The notes beneath the pieces are model-generated. The model did not search any database. It saw only the letters and a program-made list of their open reading frames with translations, and was not told where the DNA came from. Below are positions 1-8,301 of a stretch of 64,000 nt of DNA, one piece after another (the stretch's first letter is position 1; each line of letters begins with the position of its first letter). The DNA is from Microcoleus vaginatus PCC 9802 (GTDB lineage Bacteria; Cyanobacteriota; Cyanobacteriia; Cyanobacteriales; Microcoleaceae). The translations under genes were made by a program, and so were the position numbers. The stretch lies in assembly GCA_022701275.1 (NCBI GenBank), contig CP031740.1:2677001-2741000 (forward strand). The letters run 5' to 3'.

Positions 1-687
1 CGGCGAATTGGTCTGCCTTGGAGTCGCGCCCTTGTTAATCGCACTTGCACTGCGGTTGCAGGAACTGTATTAACTGCCAAGCTCGCTTTAGACTACGGTT
101 TGGCTTGCAATACTGCGGGCGGAACTCATCACGCCTTCCCTGCTTTTGGGTCTGGTTTTTGTATTTTTAATGATTTGGCGATCGCCTCTCGCGTCTTACA
201 AAAAAATGGTTTAGTTCGCAAAGTTTTAATTGTCGATTTAGATGTCCACCAAGGAGACGGAACCGCCGTAATATTCCAAGATGACAGCAGCGTTTTTACT
301 TTCTCAATGCACTGCGAAGTCAATTTTCCCGGCACTAAACAAAAGGGCGATTTAGATGTACCTTTGCCTGTGGGTATGGAGGACGACGAATATTTACAAA
401 CCTTGGATAAATTCTTACCCGATTTGCTTTCAACTGTCAAGCCAGATTTAGTTTTGTACGATGCTGGAGTAGACCCTCATCACGGTGACAAACTGGGAAA
501 ATTAGCTTTAACTGATACGGGCTTATTTCGGCGGGAGATGCAAGTTTTGATGGCGTGTTTGGCTGGCGGCTATCCCGTTGCCTGCGTGATTGGCGGGGGC
601 TATTCCGATGACGCTCAGGGGTTAGTTTACCGGCATTCGCTGCTGCACCGAGCCGCCAGTCAAGCCTACAGGCAGTATCGACTGTGA
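1..687 (+). CDS. Histone deacetylase / acetoin-utilisation (AcuC/AphA) family deacetylase, 5' partial
   Basis: The reading frame is already open at base 1 and ends with TGA at 685-687, so the N-terminus lies upstream of the window. Zinc-dependent deacetylase hallmarks are visible: the His-His pair in GGTHHAF (127-132), the DVH zinc motif inside IVDLDVHQGDGT (241-249), and a second metal-binding Asp in DAGVDPHHGD (about 460). A Gly-rich GGGYSDD loop near 595-612 matches the C-terminal active-site loop of the family. Family members remove acetyl groups from lysines or small acetylated amines; the substrate cannot be told from sequence. It does not look part of the polysaccharide locus that starts 140 bp downstream. 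Family assignment is firm, function beyond deacetylation is inferred. Confidence 0.9.
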   Translation, partial: RRIGLPWSRALVNRTCTAVAGTVLTAKLALDYGLACNTAGGTHHAFPAFGSGFCIFNDLAIASRVLQKNGLVRKVLIVDLDVHQGDGTAVIFQDDSSVFTFSMHCEVNFPGTKQKGDLDVPLPVGMEDDEYLQTLDKFLPDLLSTVKPDLVLYDAGVDPHHGDKLGKLALTDTGLFRREMQVLMACLAGGYPVACVIGGGYSDDAQGLVYRHSLLHRAASQAYRQYRL

Positions 688-829
688 TCCAGAGCGGCGA
701 GATTTAAGAAATATGGCACAAACAACTGTCTCCCTCACCCAAACAACTAAAAATACTATTAGCGATCGCTCCTGCTTGCCAGATGGGTACAACTTGAGCT
801 AAAAAGTTGTTAAACAAACAACGGTACTT

Positions 830-1840
830 ATGTCGAACGCCAGCGAGTCCAATCACCCCTATCCACTGCTGGTTGTCATTGTTAACTACCGAACCTCTAG
901 TTTGACAATTGACTGCTTGCGCTCTCTAGTTAGCGAAGTTCAATCGCTGCCCGGTATGCGAGTTGTAGTTGGCGACAATGCTTCAGGCGATCGCTCAGTC
1001 GAAGAAATTAGTAGTGCGATCGCCTCAGAAGGCTGGAGCGAATGGGCATCCTTCGTTCCCCTAGACCGCAACGGCGGATTTGCCTTCGGCAACAACGCCC
1101 TGATCCGTCCCGCCCTGCAATCCACCAATCCCCCCCCTTACTTCCTGCTGCTCAACCCAGACACCATTGTTCGCCCCGGTGCCTTAAAAGCCCTCGTCGA
1201 TTTCATGGACTCCCACCCCGAAGCCGGCATCGCCGGCAGCCGCTTGGAAGACCCCGACGGCACCCCCCAGGAGTCAGCTTTTCGGTTTCACAACCTCTTG
1301 ACCGAACTCGATTTTGGTTGGCGCACAGGCTTTATATCCAAGTTATTAGCCAACTGGGCCGCAGCGCCTCCCATTTCCCAAGAAACCTGTCAAACTGATT
1401 GGGTAGCTGGAGCCAGCATGATCGTCCGTCGCGAAGTATTTGAAAAGATTGGCTTGATGGATGAAGCTTATTTCATGTACTGCGAAGAAATGGACTTTTG
1501 TCTGCAAGCGAACAAAGCTGGCTGGAGTTGCTGGTACGTACCCGAAAGTCGCGTTGTCCACTTAGTCGGCCAAAGCTCAGGCGTCACTGACACCAAAAAG
1601 CCCGCCAAGAGGCTGCCCACCTATTGGTTTGATTCCCGGCGTAGGTACTTTATCAAAAACTACGGCTTGGTTTACACAGCATTAACTGATATATCCTGGG
1701 CTTCGGGTTTTGCAGCCTGGAGGGTGCGCCGCGTACTTCAAGGCAAACCCGATGGCGATCCACCACAATTACTGAAAGATTTTGTATTAAATAGTGTATT
1801 TTTTAAGGGGGGTAAGATTGAAAAATCCAAAAACTTTTAA
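830..1840 (+). CDS. Glycosyltransferase family 2 (rhamnosyltransferase-like, COG1216 type)
   Basis: A 336-residue GT-A fold enzyme expected to add one sugar to a lipid-linked oligosaccharide at the inner face of the cytoplasmic membrane. Visible features are the N-terminal VVIVNYR strand (residues about 14-20), the nucleotide-sugar-binding VVGDNAS segment, the LLNPDT metal/nucleotide motif (about residue 108), and the acceptor-site segment EEMDFCLQANKAGW (about 219-232). That arrangement is typical of dTDP-rhamnosyl and related GT2 enzymes. Length fits the family. It opens the polysaccharide locus and is followed by about 200 bp of non-coding DNA before the first acyltransferase. Donor and acceptor are unknown. 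Confidence 0.88.
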   Translation: MSNASESNHPYPLLVVIVNYRTSSLTIDCLRSLVSEVQSLPGMRVVVGDNASGDRSVEEISSAIASEGWSEWASFVPLDRNGGFAFGNNALIRPALQSTNPPPYFLLLNPDTIVRPGALKALVDFMDSHPEAGIAGSRLEDPDGTPQESAFRFHNLLTELDFGWRTGFISKLLANWAAAPPISQETCQTDWVAGASMIVRREVFEKIGLMDEAYFMYCEEMDFCLQANKAGWSCWYVPESRVVHLVGQSSGVTDTKKPAKRLPTYWFDSRRRYFIKNYGLVYTALTDISWASGFAAWRVRRVLQGKPDGDPPQLLKDFVLNSVFFKGGKIEKSKNF

Positions 1841-2038
1841 AGGGAGTTGGTAAATCCGTCAAAGCCAAATCAACCAGGTCAACCTAGGCCAGCAAAATTT
1901 TTTATGATGCAGCCCAGAAATTAGTATTCTTGACGATGGATAAAACCGGGTTGCTCCTTCCTCAAAAACCTGAGAAACCAATTAATATCCTGGTCATCAA
2001 GAAATAGAGTAAACAATAAATAGTGTGAATTAGAGCTT

Positions 2039-2620
2039 ATGGTAACTGAGCAAAACTTAATCACCAGTGAAAATCAAGTAGAAACCCCCGCCCTGGGACT
2101 GTGGCAGCAAATTAAAGAAGATTGGATTGCTCATGGTCGGGATTGGACAAAACCGGGATTTCGTGCCGTAGCAGTTCAACGCTTCGGTGTCTGGAGAATG
2201 AAAGTTGAACCCAAGCTACTGCGGGCTCCTTTGAGCATTCTTTATAGATCGCTCTACCGAAAAGTCCGCAACACCTACGGCATAGATTTGCCTTACACTG
2301 TGAAGCTCGGTCGTCGCGTGGTGATTGAACATCAAAACGCTATTATTATTCACGGATACTGTACGATCGGCGACGACTGCATTATCCGCCAAGGCGTCAC
2401 CCTGGGAAACCGCTATTTGGAAAAACCGCTAGAATCGCCTCAATTGGGCGATCGGGTTAACGTCGGCGCTGGTGCAAAAATCCTTGGAAAAGTAAACTTG
2501 GGAGACGACGTAAATATCGGTGCCAATGCTGTAGTTTTATCAGATATTCCCCCAGGCAAAACAGCAGTAGGTATCCCCGCCAAGATTCTTCAATCTACCA
2601 AAAACCAGGAAAATGCTTAG
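2039..2620 (+). CDS. Hexapeptide-repeat acetyltransferase, serine O-acetyltransferase-like
   Basis: A 193-residue protein with a helical N-terminal half and a C-terminal left-handed parallel beta-helix. Hexapeptide periodicity is plain from about residue 98 (VVIEHQNAIIIHGYCTIGDD) to 185 (AVGIPAKI). It resembles the catalytic half of CysE but lacks the long N-terminal helical domain of true biosynthetic CysE. In this setting, among glycosyltransferases, it more likely O-acetylates a sugar. The stop codon overlaps the next gene by 8 bp (ATGCTTAG), so the two are probably translationally coupled. The ATG at 2039 is the first good start. The alternative reading is a second cysteine-pathway CysE; the neighbourhood argues against it. 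Confidence 0.85.
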   Translation: MVTEQNLITSENQVETPALGLWQQIKEDWIAHGRDWTKPGFRAVAVQRFGVWRMKVEPKLLRAPLSILYRSLYRKVRNTYGIDLPYTVKLGRRVVIEHQNAIIIHGYCTIGDDCIIRQGVTLGNRYLEKPLESPQLGDRVNVGAGAKILGKVNLGDDVNIGANAVVLSDIPPGKTAVGIPAKILQSTKNQENA

Positions 2621-3269
2621 ATCAACATTGCAAAAAATTATCCGCCATCTTGCCATGCGTTACGGCAAGTTCCGTGGCCTTTACATCCAATTCTGTAACC
2701 CTGGCTGCAAAGAATACACAGAATTTCTCCGCCGCCACGGCAATTTGTACGCGATCGGCGAAAATTGCAGCATCTGGCCCAATACCGTCTTTGGAGATCC
2801 CGCCTACGTCCGCATCGGCAACAATGTTCACTTCTCATCTTGTACCGTGCTCGGCCACGACGGCTCGATCGCCATGCTTGACCGGGCTTACAACGTTAAA
2901 CTAGATGCCGTAGGCAAGATAGACATCCGGGACAACGTATTTATTGGCTTAAATGCGATCATCCTTCGCAACGTCACCATCGGCCCAAATGCGATCGTCG
3001 CCGCCGGTGCCGTCGTCACCAAAGATGTCGCCGAGGGCGATATAGTGGCCGGCGTCCCCGCCCGACCGATCGGCCGCGTCGAAGACTTAGTGAAAAAATT
3101 GCAAGCCGAAACTCAAAGCCTGCCCTGGGCCGATTTGATTAACAGCCGCGAGGGCAGCTTCGACCCGGAAATTGAACCCGAGCTCGTAAAGTTACGAGTG
3201 TCGCACTTCTACGGCAACACATCCACTCCAACAGCAGCGCAATTCCAGCAATCTCCCCTGTCAAGTTAG
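2613..3269 (+). CDS. Hexapeptide-repeat acyltransferase (WbbJ/LpxA-like)
   Basis: A 218-residue left-handed beta-helix acyltransferase. Repeats run from about residue 48 (AIGENCSIWPNTVFG) to 157, closing with the family-typical AAGAVVTKDVAEGDIVAGVPARPIG segment. A likely catalytic His lies in TVLGHDGSIA (about residue 82). Its start overlaps the preceding acetyltransferase by 8 bp, which sets the start codon. It probably transfers an acetyl or other acyl group to a sugar of the repeat unit; the acceptor is unknown. The C-terminal 50 residues after the helix look like a tail without a recognised domain. Confidence 0.85.
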   Translation: MLRSTLQKIIRHLAMRYGKFRGLYIQFCNPGCKEYTEFLRRHGNLYAIGENCSIWPNTVFGDPAYVRIGNNVHFSSCTVLGHDGSIAMLDRAYNVKLDAVGKIDIRDNVFIGLNAIILRNVTIGPNAIVAAGAVVTKDVAEGDIVAGVPARPIGRVEDLVKKLQAETQSLPWADLINSREGSFDPEIEPELVKLRVSHFYGNTSTPTAAQFQQSPLSS

Positions 3270-3337
3270 AGATTCTTCTTAAGATAAATTGCACAAATAG
3301 GCACAATTGTCTACATCCTTAAAACACTGCACAAACA

Positions 3338-3853
3338 ATGGTTGAGTCAGTCACTAAGTCAATCATTTCTGCTACAGAAGCAGACTGGAGCCGCGAAAAG
3401 TCTAGCAAGTGGTGGGAACCGAGTCGCCAACTGCTCAAATCTATCCGCCACTATCAAAAGTGGCAGAAGCAGGGTGGAATTGCAGGATATGTTTTATGCC
3501 GTTGGAACGTGATCCAGCATCGATTTTGGAGCGTGGTAACTGCAACAGACATCCCTTTAAACTGCCAAATACAAGGAGGACTGATCCTGCCTCATCCTAA
3601 TGGCATTGTCATTCATCCCAGTGCTTCCATTGGCCCTAACTGTCTGATTCTTCAACAGGTGACAATTGTTGCTGATGTGAAAATCGGCGGTCACGTCGAT
3701 ATCGGTGCAGGAGCGAAAATTATTCGCTCGGTAACGATCGGCGATCATGCTTTGATTGGTGCTAATGCTGTGGTGATTTGTGATGTGCCACCGGGTGCAA
3801 CCGCAGTGGGGATTCCCGCAAAAATCATCGAAAAAAAACCCAAGGAAGTCTGA
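3338..3853 (+). CDS. Third hexapeptide acetyltransferase, serine O-acetyltransferase-like
   Basis: 171 residues. The N-terminal 70 residues are helical and basic/Trp-rich (SSKWWEPSRQLLKSIRHYQKW), and the C-terminal half is a left-handed beta-helix with hexapeptide repeats starting at GGLILPHPNGIVIHPSAS and ending ATAVGIPAKIIEKKP. It is most similar in layout to the acetyltransferase at 2039-2620, less to the one at 2613-3269. It lies 68 bp after the second acyltransferase, in the same direction, so all three could be co-transcribed. Probable role: O-acetylation of a nucleotide sugar or polysaccharide unit. The specificity is unknown. Confidence 0.83.
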   Translation: MVESVTKSIISATEADWSREKSSKWWEPSRQLLKSIRHYQKWQKQGGIAGYVLCRWNVIQHRFWSVVTATDIPLNCQIQGGLILPHPNGIVIHPSASIGPNCLILQQVTIVADVKIGGHVDIGAGAKIIRSVTIGDHALIGANAVVICDVPPGATAVGIPAKIIEKKPKEV

Positions 3854-3952
3854 AAAATAATTTCTAGAAGTCGCAGAAAAATTATGAAATTAGCTGGGCT
3901 TTTATTAAAATATAAAACGAACTACTCAGTAGTCGAATTCAAGAGGTAAACC

Positions 3953-4330
3953 TTGAAACAAATTGGATTAGTAGCGAGCGGACGAAATGAAGGGCAGCGC
4001 CTCCGCCCATGCCTAGTCTCGGCCACCGACAAAGTTGCCCGCGTCGTCTATGTCGATTCCGGCTCAACAGACGGTAGCCTAGAGTTAGCCCGATCGATCG
4101 GAGCCGATACAGTAGAACTAGACTTATCTATACTCTTTACCCCAGCACGCGCCAGATACGAAGGCTTTGCCCGCTTGCTGGAATTAGCACCAGCCATCGA
4201 ATTTGTCCAATTTGTCGATGGCGACTGCGAATTGGTTGACGGCTGGGTCCAGAGAGTCGCACAATAACGGGCAGCCCAACCAGAATTAGCAGCAGCCGAC
4301 TGCCGTACGAGACATTCCCCGCAGCCACAC
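3953..4330 (+). pseudogene. Truncated duplicate of the GT2 glycosyltransferase at 5903-6916
   Basis: From a TTG start at 3953 the translation (KQIGLVASGRNEGQRLRPCL...) follows the gene at 5903 almost residue for residue for about 100 codons, up to the VDGDCE motif. It then meets TAA at 4265-4267. Recognisable homology continues past the stop to about 4330 (RAAQPELAAAD matching LAAKPEVAAV), after which the rest of the gene is missing. The preceding 50-60 bp, including the AAGAGGTAA ribosome-binding stretch, also match the upstream region of the intact copy. The duplication therefore included the leader. The fragment keeps the nucleotide-sugar motif but lacks the acceptor-binding half, so it is almost certainly inactive. 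Confidence 0.88.
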
Positions 4331-4384
4331 CTTGCAGGATCAATTCTGCTCGAGAAACACTACTCAAACTAAAACAATAATTCA

Positions 4385-5533
4385 ATGGGTACACTCAAGC
4401 AGCCAGCGCACATTGCTATTTATCTGCATTGCCTGTTCAATGGGGGTATAGAGCGGGTAATGTTGAACTTAACCCGCAATTTTGTAGCTCACGGTGTCAA
4501 GGTAGATTTGGTACTTAACTTTCCCGGGAATCTTTTCCTGTGGGACTTCCCCCCGTCGGTTCGGATTATCAACCTTGAAACTGAAAAGATATTAACAAGA
4601 GTTCCTAAATTAGTGCGTTACCTGCGACAGGAACAACCCACAGCTTTAATGTCAGCAAATCATTTTGCTAACGAAGTAGCACTATTGAGTAAGCATTTTG
4701 CTGGCTTACCGACACGGGTGGTGGTATCAGAACACACGCATCTTTCCCAGGAAGTGAGAAATTCCTCTCCCTTAACCTTTAAGCATTGGTCGCCTCTGAC
4801 AGCGCGACTTTTCTACCCCTGGGCCGACGGCATAGTAGCAGTTTCTCAAGGAGTAGCTGAAGACGTAGCGGCTATAACTGGCTTAGCTGGCGAGCGAATC
4901 CAGGTAATTAACAACCCAATAGAGATTGATGAAATCATAGAAAAAGGTAAAGAACCTCTAGACCACCCCTGGTTTAATTCCCCAGAATTGCCTGTAATTC
5001 TGGGAGTGGGAAGATTAGAAAAGCAAAAAAATTTTCCTAACTTAATTAAGGCTTTTGCTAAAGTACGACAGGTGCGCTCGGCCCGGCTGATGATTTTAGG
5101 CGAGGGGTCAGAGCGGGAGTGACTGGAATATCTAATCCGCGAATTGGGCTTGGAAAATGACGTGGCAATGCCCGGTTTTGTAAGAAATCCTTTTGCATAC
5201 ATGGCACGATCTACAGTATTTGTCTTGTCTTCATCTTGGGAAGGCCGGCCGGTGGTACTGGGAGAAGTAATGGCTTTGGGAACCCCAATTGTTTCTACAA
5301 ATTGCAAAAGCGGCCCGTATGAACTTTTAGACGGAGGCAAGTACGGCGAGCTAGTTCCAGTAGGCGACACTGAAGCGCTGGCACAAGGTATTTTAAAAGT
5401 ATTGTCCGGTCAAACAAAGCCTGCCGATCCAGCTTGGCTTGCCCAATTCAACCTGGAGGCTACTGCTCAAAAATATCTGGATATTCTGGGCATCACTGAT
5501 GGCGGATTCCGCTCAGCAGTTCCGGTAAAGTGA
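4385..5533 (+). pseudogene. GT4 glycosyltransferase interrupted by a single in-frame TGA
   Basis: One continuous frame of 382 codons reads as a GT4 (GT-B fold) glycosyltransferase except for a TGA at 5120-5122. Upstream of the stop are the N-terminal domain (CLFNGGIERVMLNL, the Gly-rich donor loop) and the start of the C-terminal domain (PVILGVGRLEKQKNF, LMILGEGSERE). Downstream, in the same frame, are MPGFVRNPFAYMARS and the EX7E motif WEGRPVVLGEVMALG. A CGA-to-TGA change at what is normally an Arg after GSERE would explain it. Both halves are otherwise well conserved, so inactivation is recent, or this is a sequencing error or a readthrough. As written the product would be 245 residues without the donor-site EX7E. 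Confidence 0.85.
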
Positions 5534-5902
5534 CTACAATACTCCTAGGCGCGGGCTTCACCAAAAATTTACAATTCAGACTAGCAATCTACATCAAACC
5601 GCCCCCAAAGAAATCGACAGAATTTGATTATGGGCAATTCCACTGGTGGCAGAGAGACAAAAATGTATGGCTGGCTCACCGATCGAGACAGTAAATTGCG
5701 AAGAAATAACTTAAATTTAGCATTTGTGACCGATCAGCACTCATAAGTATTAGTGTGGTTTAATGCACAATAAGCTACCAGTAGTTGAACACCGAAGACA
5801 GGAACTCGTGGGGATTTATTTTATAAAGATATTGTGAAGTTAGCTTTACAGTTACTAAAATATTAAAATAACAGCTCGCGAGTCGAATTTAAGAGGTAAG
5901 AG
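5534..5902. other. Intergenic, no gene seen (369 bp)
   Basis: AT-rich spacer between the interrupted GT4 and the intact GT2. No open frame of note and no RNA gene recognised. The last 60-70 bp (from about 5835) are homologous to the leader of the truncated GT2 copy (about 3888-3952), including the AAGAGGTAA ribosome-binding stretch at 5890-5899. Confidence 0.6.
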
Positions 5903-6916
5903 TTGAAACAAGTTGGATTAGTGGCGATTGGACGAAATGAAGGGCAGCGCCTCCGCCAGTGCCTAGTCTCGGCCACAGACAAAGTGGCCCGCGTCGTCTA
6001 CGTCGATTCCGGCTCAACAGACGGCAGCCTAGAGTTAGCCCGATCGCTCGGAGCCGATACAGTAGAACTAGACTTATCTATACCGTTTACCGCAGCACGC
6101 GCCAGAAACGAAGGCTTTGCCCGCTTGCTGGAACTAGCGCCAGACATCGAATTTGTCCAATTTGTGGACGGTGACTGCGAAGTAGTTGATGGATGGATCG
6201 ATCGGGCTTACAACGAACTCGCCGCCAAACCCGAGGTAGCAGCAGTATGCGGGCGCAGGCGCGAACGATACCCCGAAGCCAGCATCTACAACCAATTGTG
6301 CGACATCGAGTGGGATACCCCCATCGGCGAAACCAAAGCCTGCGGTGGCGACTCCATGATGCGCGCCTCAGCATTTCAGCAAGTCGAAGGTTTCAATCCC
6401 GCACTAATAGCCGGCGAAGAACCCGAACTGTGCGTGCGGTTGCGCCAAAAAGGTTGGAAAATCCTCCGCTTAGATGCAGAAATGACCCTGCACGACGCGC
6501 AAATGACCAGTTTCGCTCAGTGGTGGAAACGCGCTCAAAGAGCGGGTCACGCCTACGCCGAGGGCTCCTGGATGCACGGAAGCGAACCGGAGCGCCATTG
6601 GGTCAAAGAAACCCGCAGCACCTGGTTTTGGGGCTTAGCCTTGCCAGCCCTAGCCTTGGCAATGACATGGCCGACAAAAGGCTGGAGCTTGTTACTATTG
6701 ACTGGCTACCCCTTAGCAACCTATCGCACCTATAACTATTATATAAAGCATCGGGATCTCACAACTAAAGACGCAGCCATCTACGCTTTGTCATGTGTAT
6801 TAGCCAAATTTCCCCAGCTACAAGGTCAAATCCAGTTTCACCAGCGCCGATTGCTGGGGCAGCAGAGCAAGCTAATCGAATACAAAACCACTAACTCTAT
6901 TAATTCAGCCAGCTAG
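5903..6916 (+). CDS. Glycosyltransferase family 2 with C-terminal membrane segments
   Basis: 337 residues from a TTG start at 5903, chosen because the AAGAGGT ribosome-binding stretch sits 5-10 bp upstream and because the truncated duplicate starts identically. GT-A features: VGLVAIGRNEG at the N-terminus, VYVDSGSTDGS (about residues 31-41), the VDGDCEVVDGW metal/donor motif (about 93-103), and GEEPELCVRLRQKGW (about 171-185) for the acceptor site. Residues about 245-290 form one or two hydrophobic segments (FWGLALPALALAMTW; LLLLTGYPLATY), so the enzyme is probably anchored at the cytoplasmic membrane. It likely acts on a lipid-linked polysaccharide precursor. Sugar specificity is unknown. 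Confidence 0.87.
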   Translation: MKQVGLVAIGRNEGQRLRQCLVSATDKVARVVYVDSGSTDGSLELARSLGADTVELDLSIPFTAARARNEGFARLLELAPDIEFVQFVDGDCEVVDGWIDRAYNELAAKPEVAAVCGRRRERYPEASIYNQLCDIEWDTPIGETKACGGDSMMRASAFQQVEGFNPALIAGEEPELCVRLRQKGWKILRLDAEMTLHDAQMTSFAQWWKRAQRAGHAYAEGSWMHGSEPERHWVKETRSTWFWGLALPALALAMTWPTKGWSLLLLTGYPLATYRTYNYYIKHRDLTTKDAAIYALSCVLAKFPQLQGQIQFHQRRLLGQQSKLIEYKTTNSINSAS

Positions 6917-6962
6917 AATTACAGCTAACGTCCCAGAAAACCCACCCCTGAGTAGTAAACAA

Positions 6963-8258
6963 ATGAGTAATAAAAGATTAAAAGTTTTACTAATTGTAGA
7001 ACAGTGCAACCCGGACTGGGCATCAGTACCTTTGGTGGGCTACAATTTTTTTCAACAAATAAACAATTTAGTTGATGCAACACTGGTTACCCATATTAGA
7101 AATAAACCAGCCCTTGAAAAACACCCAGAATATGAAAAAACCATCTACCTTGAAGAAGGAAAGTTAGCCAAGCAATATTATAAAATAGTCGAAAAGCTTA
7201 CCGCAACCGGGCGAGTAAATTGGCCGATTTATCATGCCTTGAATTACCCAATTTATGAGCAATTCAATCAACAAGTATATCAAAAATTTAAAGGAAAAAT
7301 CCTCCAGGGAGATTATGACATAGTTCATGCTATTACCCCCATGATGCCGCGCTATCCTTTTAAGGTAGTCAGTGTATGCCAGCAGACTCCTTTTATTCTA
7401 GGGCCGGTGAATGGAGGCATTCCCTTTCCCCCAGGTTTTCAAAAAACGGCAAGACAAGAATTTGTTCAGTTCAACTTTTTGAGAGCAGTTGGTAGAGCAT
7501 TAATTCCAGGTTATGCAGAAACTTACCAAAAAGCCCACAAAATTTTAGCAGGTTCACAATATACTTTAAATATGCTAAAAGATTTGTTTGCCATCCCTGA
7601 TCAAAGAATTGATTTGTTTTACGAAAATGGGATTTCCGAGGAATTTTTATATCACAAAAATATCCTTAATAAAGATGTCAGCAAGATCAATCTGCTTTTT
7701 GTGGGTCGGTTAGTTCCTTACAAATGCGCCGATATTGTCATTGAGTCTATTGGCAAATTAGACCCAGAAATTCAAAGTAAAATCCGCTTAAGCATAGTAG
7801 GAGACGGCTCAGAAAGAAACAACTTGGAAAACCGAGTGAAGGAGCTTAATTTAGGCGAAATAGTCAGCTTTGCCGGATGGGTTAATCAACAAGAAACTCT
7901 CGATTATTACAGAAAAGCAGATATTTTTTGTTTCCCTTCGATCCGAGAGTTTGGCGGCGCAGTGGTAATGGAAGCTATGGCTTGCGGGCTGCCCTGCATA
8001 GTGGCTAATAACGGCGGTATTGGTGAATACGTGAATGAAGAAACTGGTTTTAAGATCGAGCCGATTTCTAGAGAGTATCTCACCCAGGAGTTGACAAGTA
8101 AAATTAAGCTGTTAGTCGAAGATGAGCGGCTGCGGGAAAGTATGTCAGCTAAGGCGATGGAAAAAGCCAGAGAATTTGCATGGGAAAACAAAGCCATAAA
8201 AATCGTCGAGATTTACGAAAAAACGCTCGGTGAGAAAAGTGTTAGTGCATCGATATAG
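6963..8258 (+). CDS. Glycosyltransferase family 4 (GT-B fold)
   Basis: 431 residues with two Rossmann-like domains. The C-terminal half is clearly GT4: NLLFVGRLVPYKCADIVIES (about residues 239-258), IVGDGSERNNLENR (about 279-292) and the EX7E donor-phosphate motif in REFGGAVVMEAMACG (about 327-341). No signal peptide; a cytoplasmic, membrane-associated retaining transferase is expected. It follows the GT2 gene by 46 bp and precedes another GT4 by 43 bp, so an operon is likely. It is more AT-rich than the GT2 genes upstream, which may hint at separate acquisition. Confidence 0.88.
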   Translation: MSNKRLKVLLIVEQCNPDWASVPLVGYNFFQQINNLVDATLVTHIRNKPALEKHPEYEKTIYLEEGKLAKQYYKIVEKLTATGRVNWPIYHALNYPIYEQFNQQVYQKFKGKILQGDYDIVHAITPMMPRYPFKVVSVCQQTPFILGPVNGGIPFPPGFQKTARQEFVQFNFLRAVGRALIPGYAETYQKAHKILAGSQYTLNMLKDLFAIPDQRIDLFYENGISEEFLYHKNILNKDVSKINLLFVGRLVPYKCADIVIESIGKLDPEIQSKIRLSIVGDGSERNNLENRVKELNLGEIVSFAGWVNQQETLDYYRKADIFCFPSIREFGGAVVMEAMACGLPCIVANNGGIGEYVNEETGFKIEPISREYLTQELTSKIKLLVEDERLRESMSAKAMEKAREFAWENKAIKIVEIYEKTLGEKSVSASI

Positions 8259-8301
8259 TAGAGCGATCTTGTTGAGTTAAAAATTAGAAAGCAGGTACGA
8301 C

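Noticed and set aside
1042..1398. 118-codon + frame inside the first GT2 gene
   Set aside because: It is a Pro/Arg-rich shadow in another frame of a gene with full GT2 motifs.
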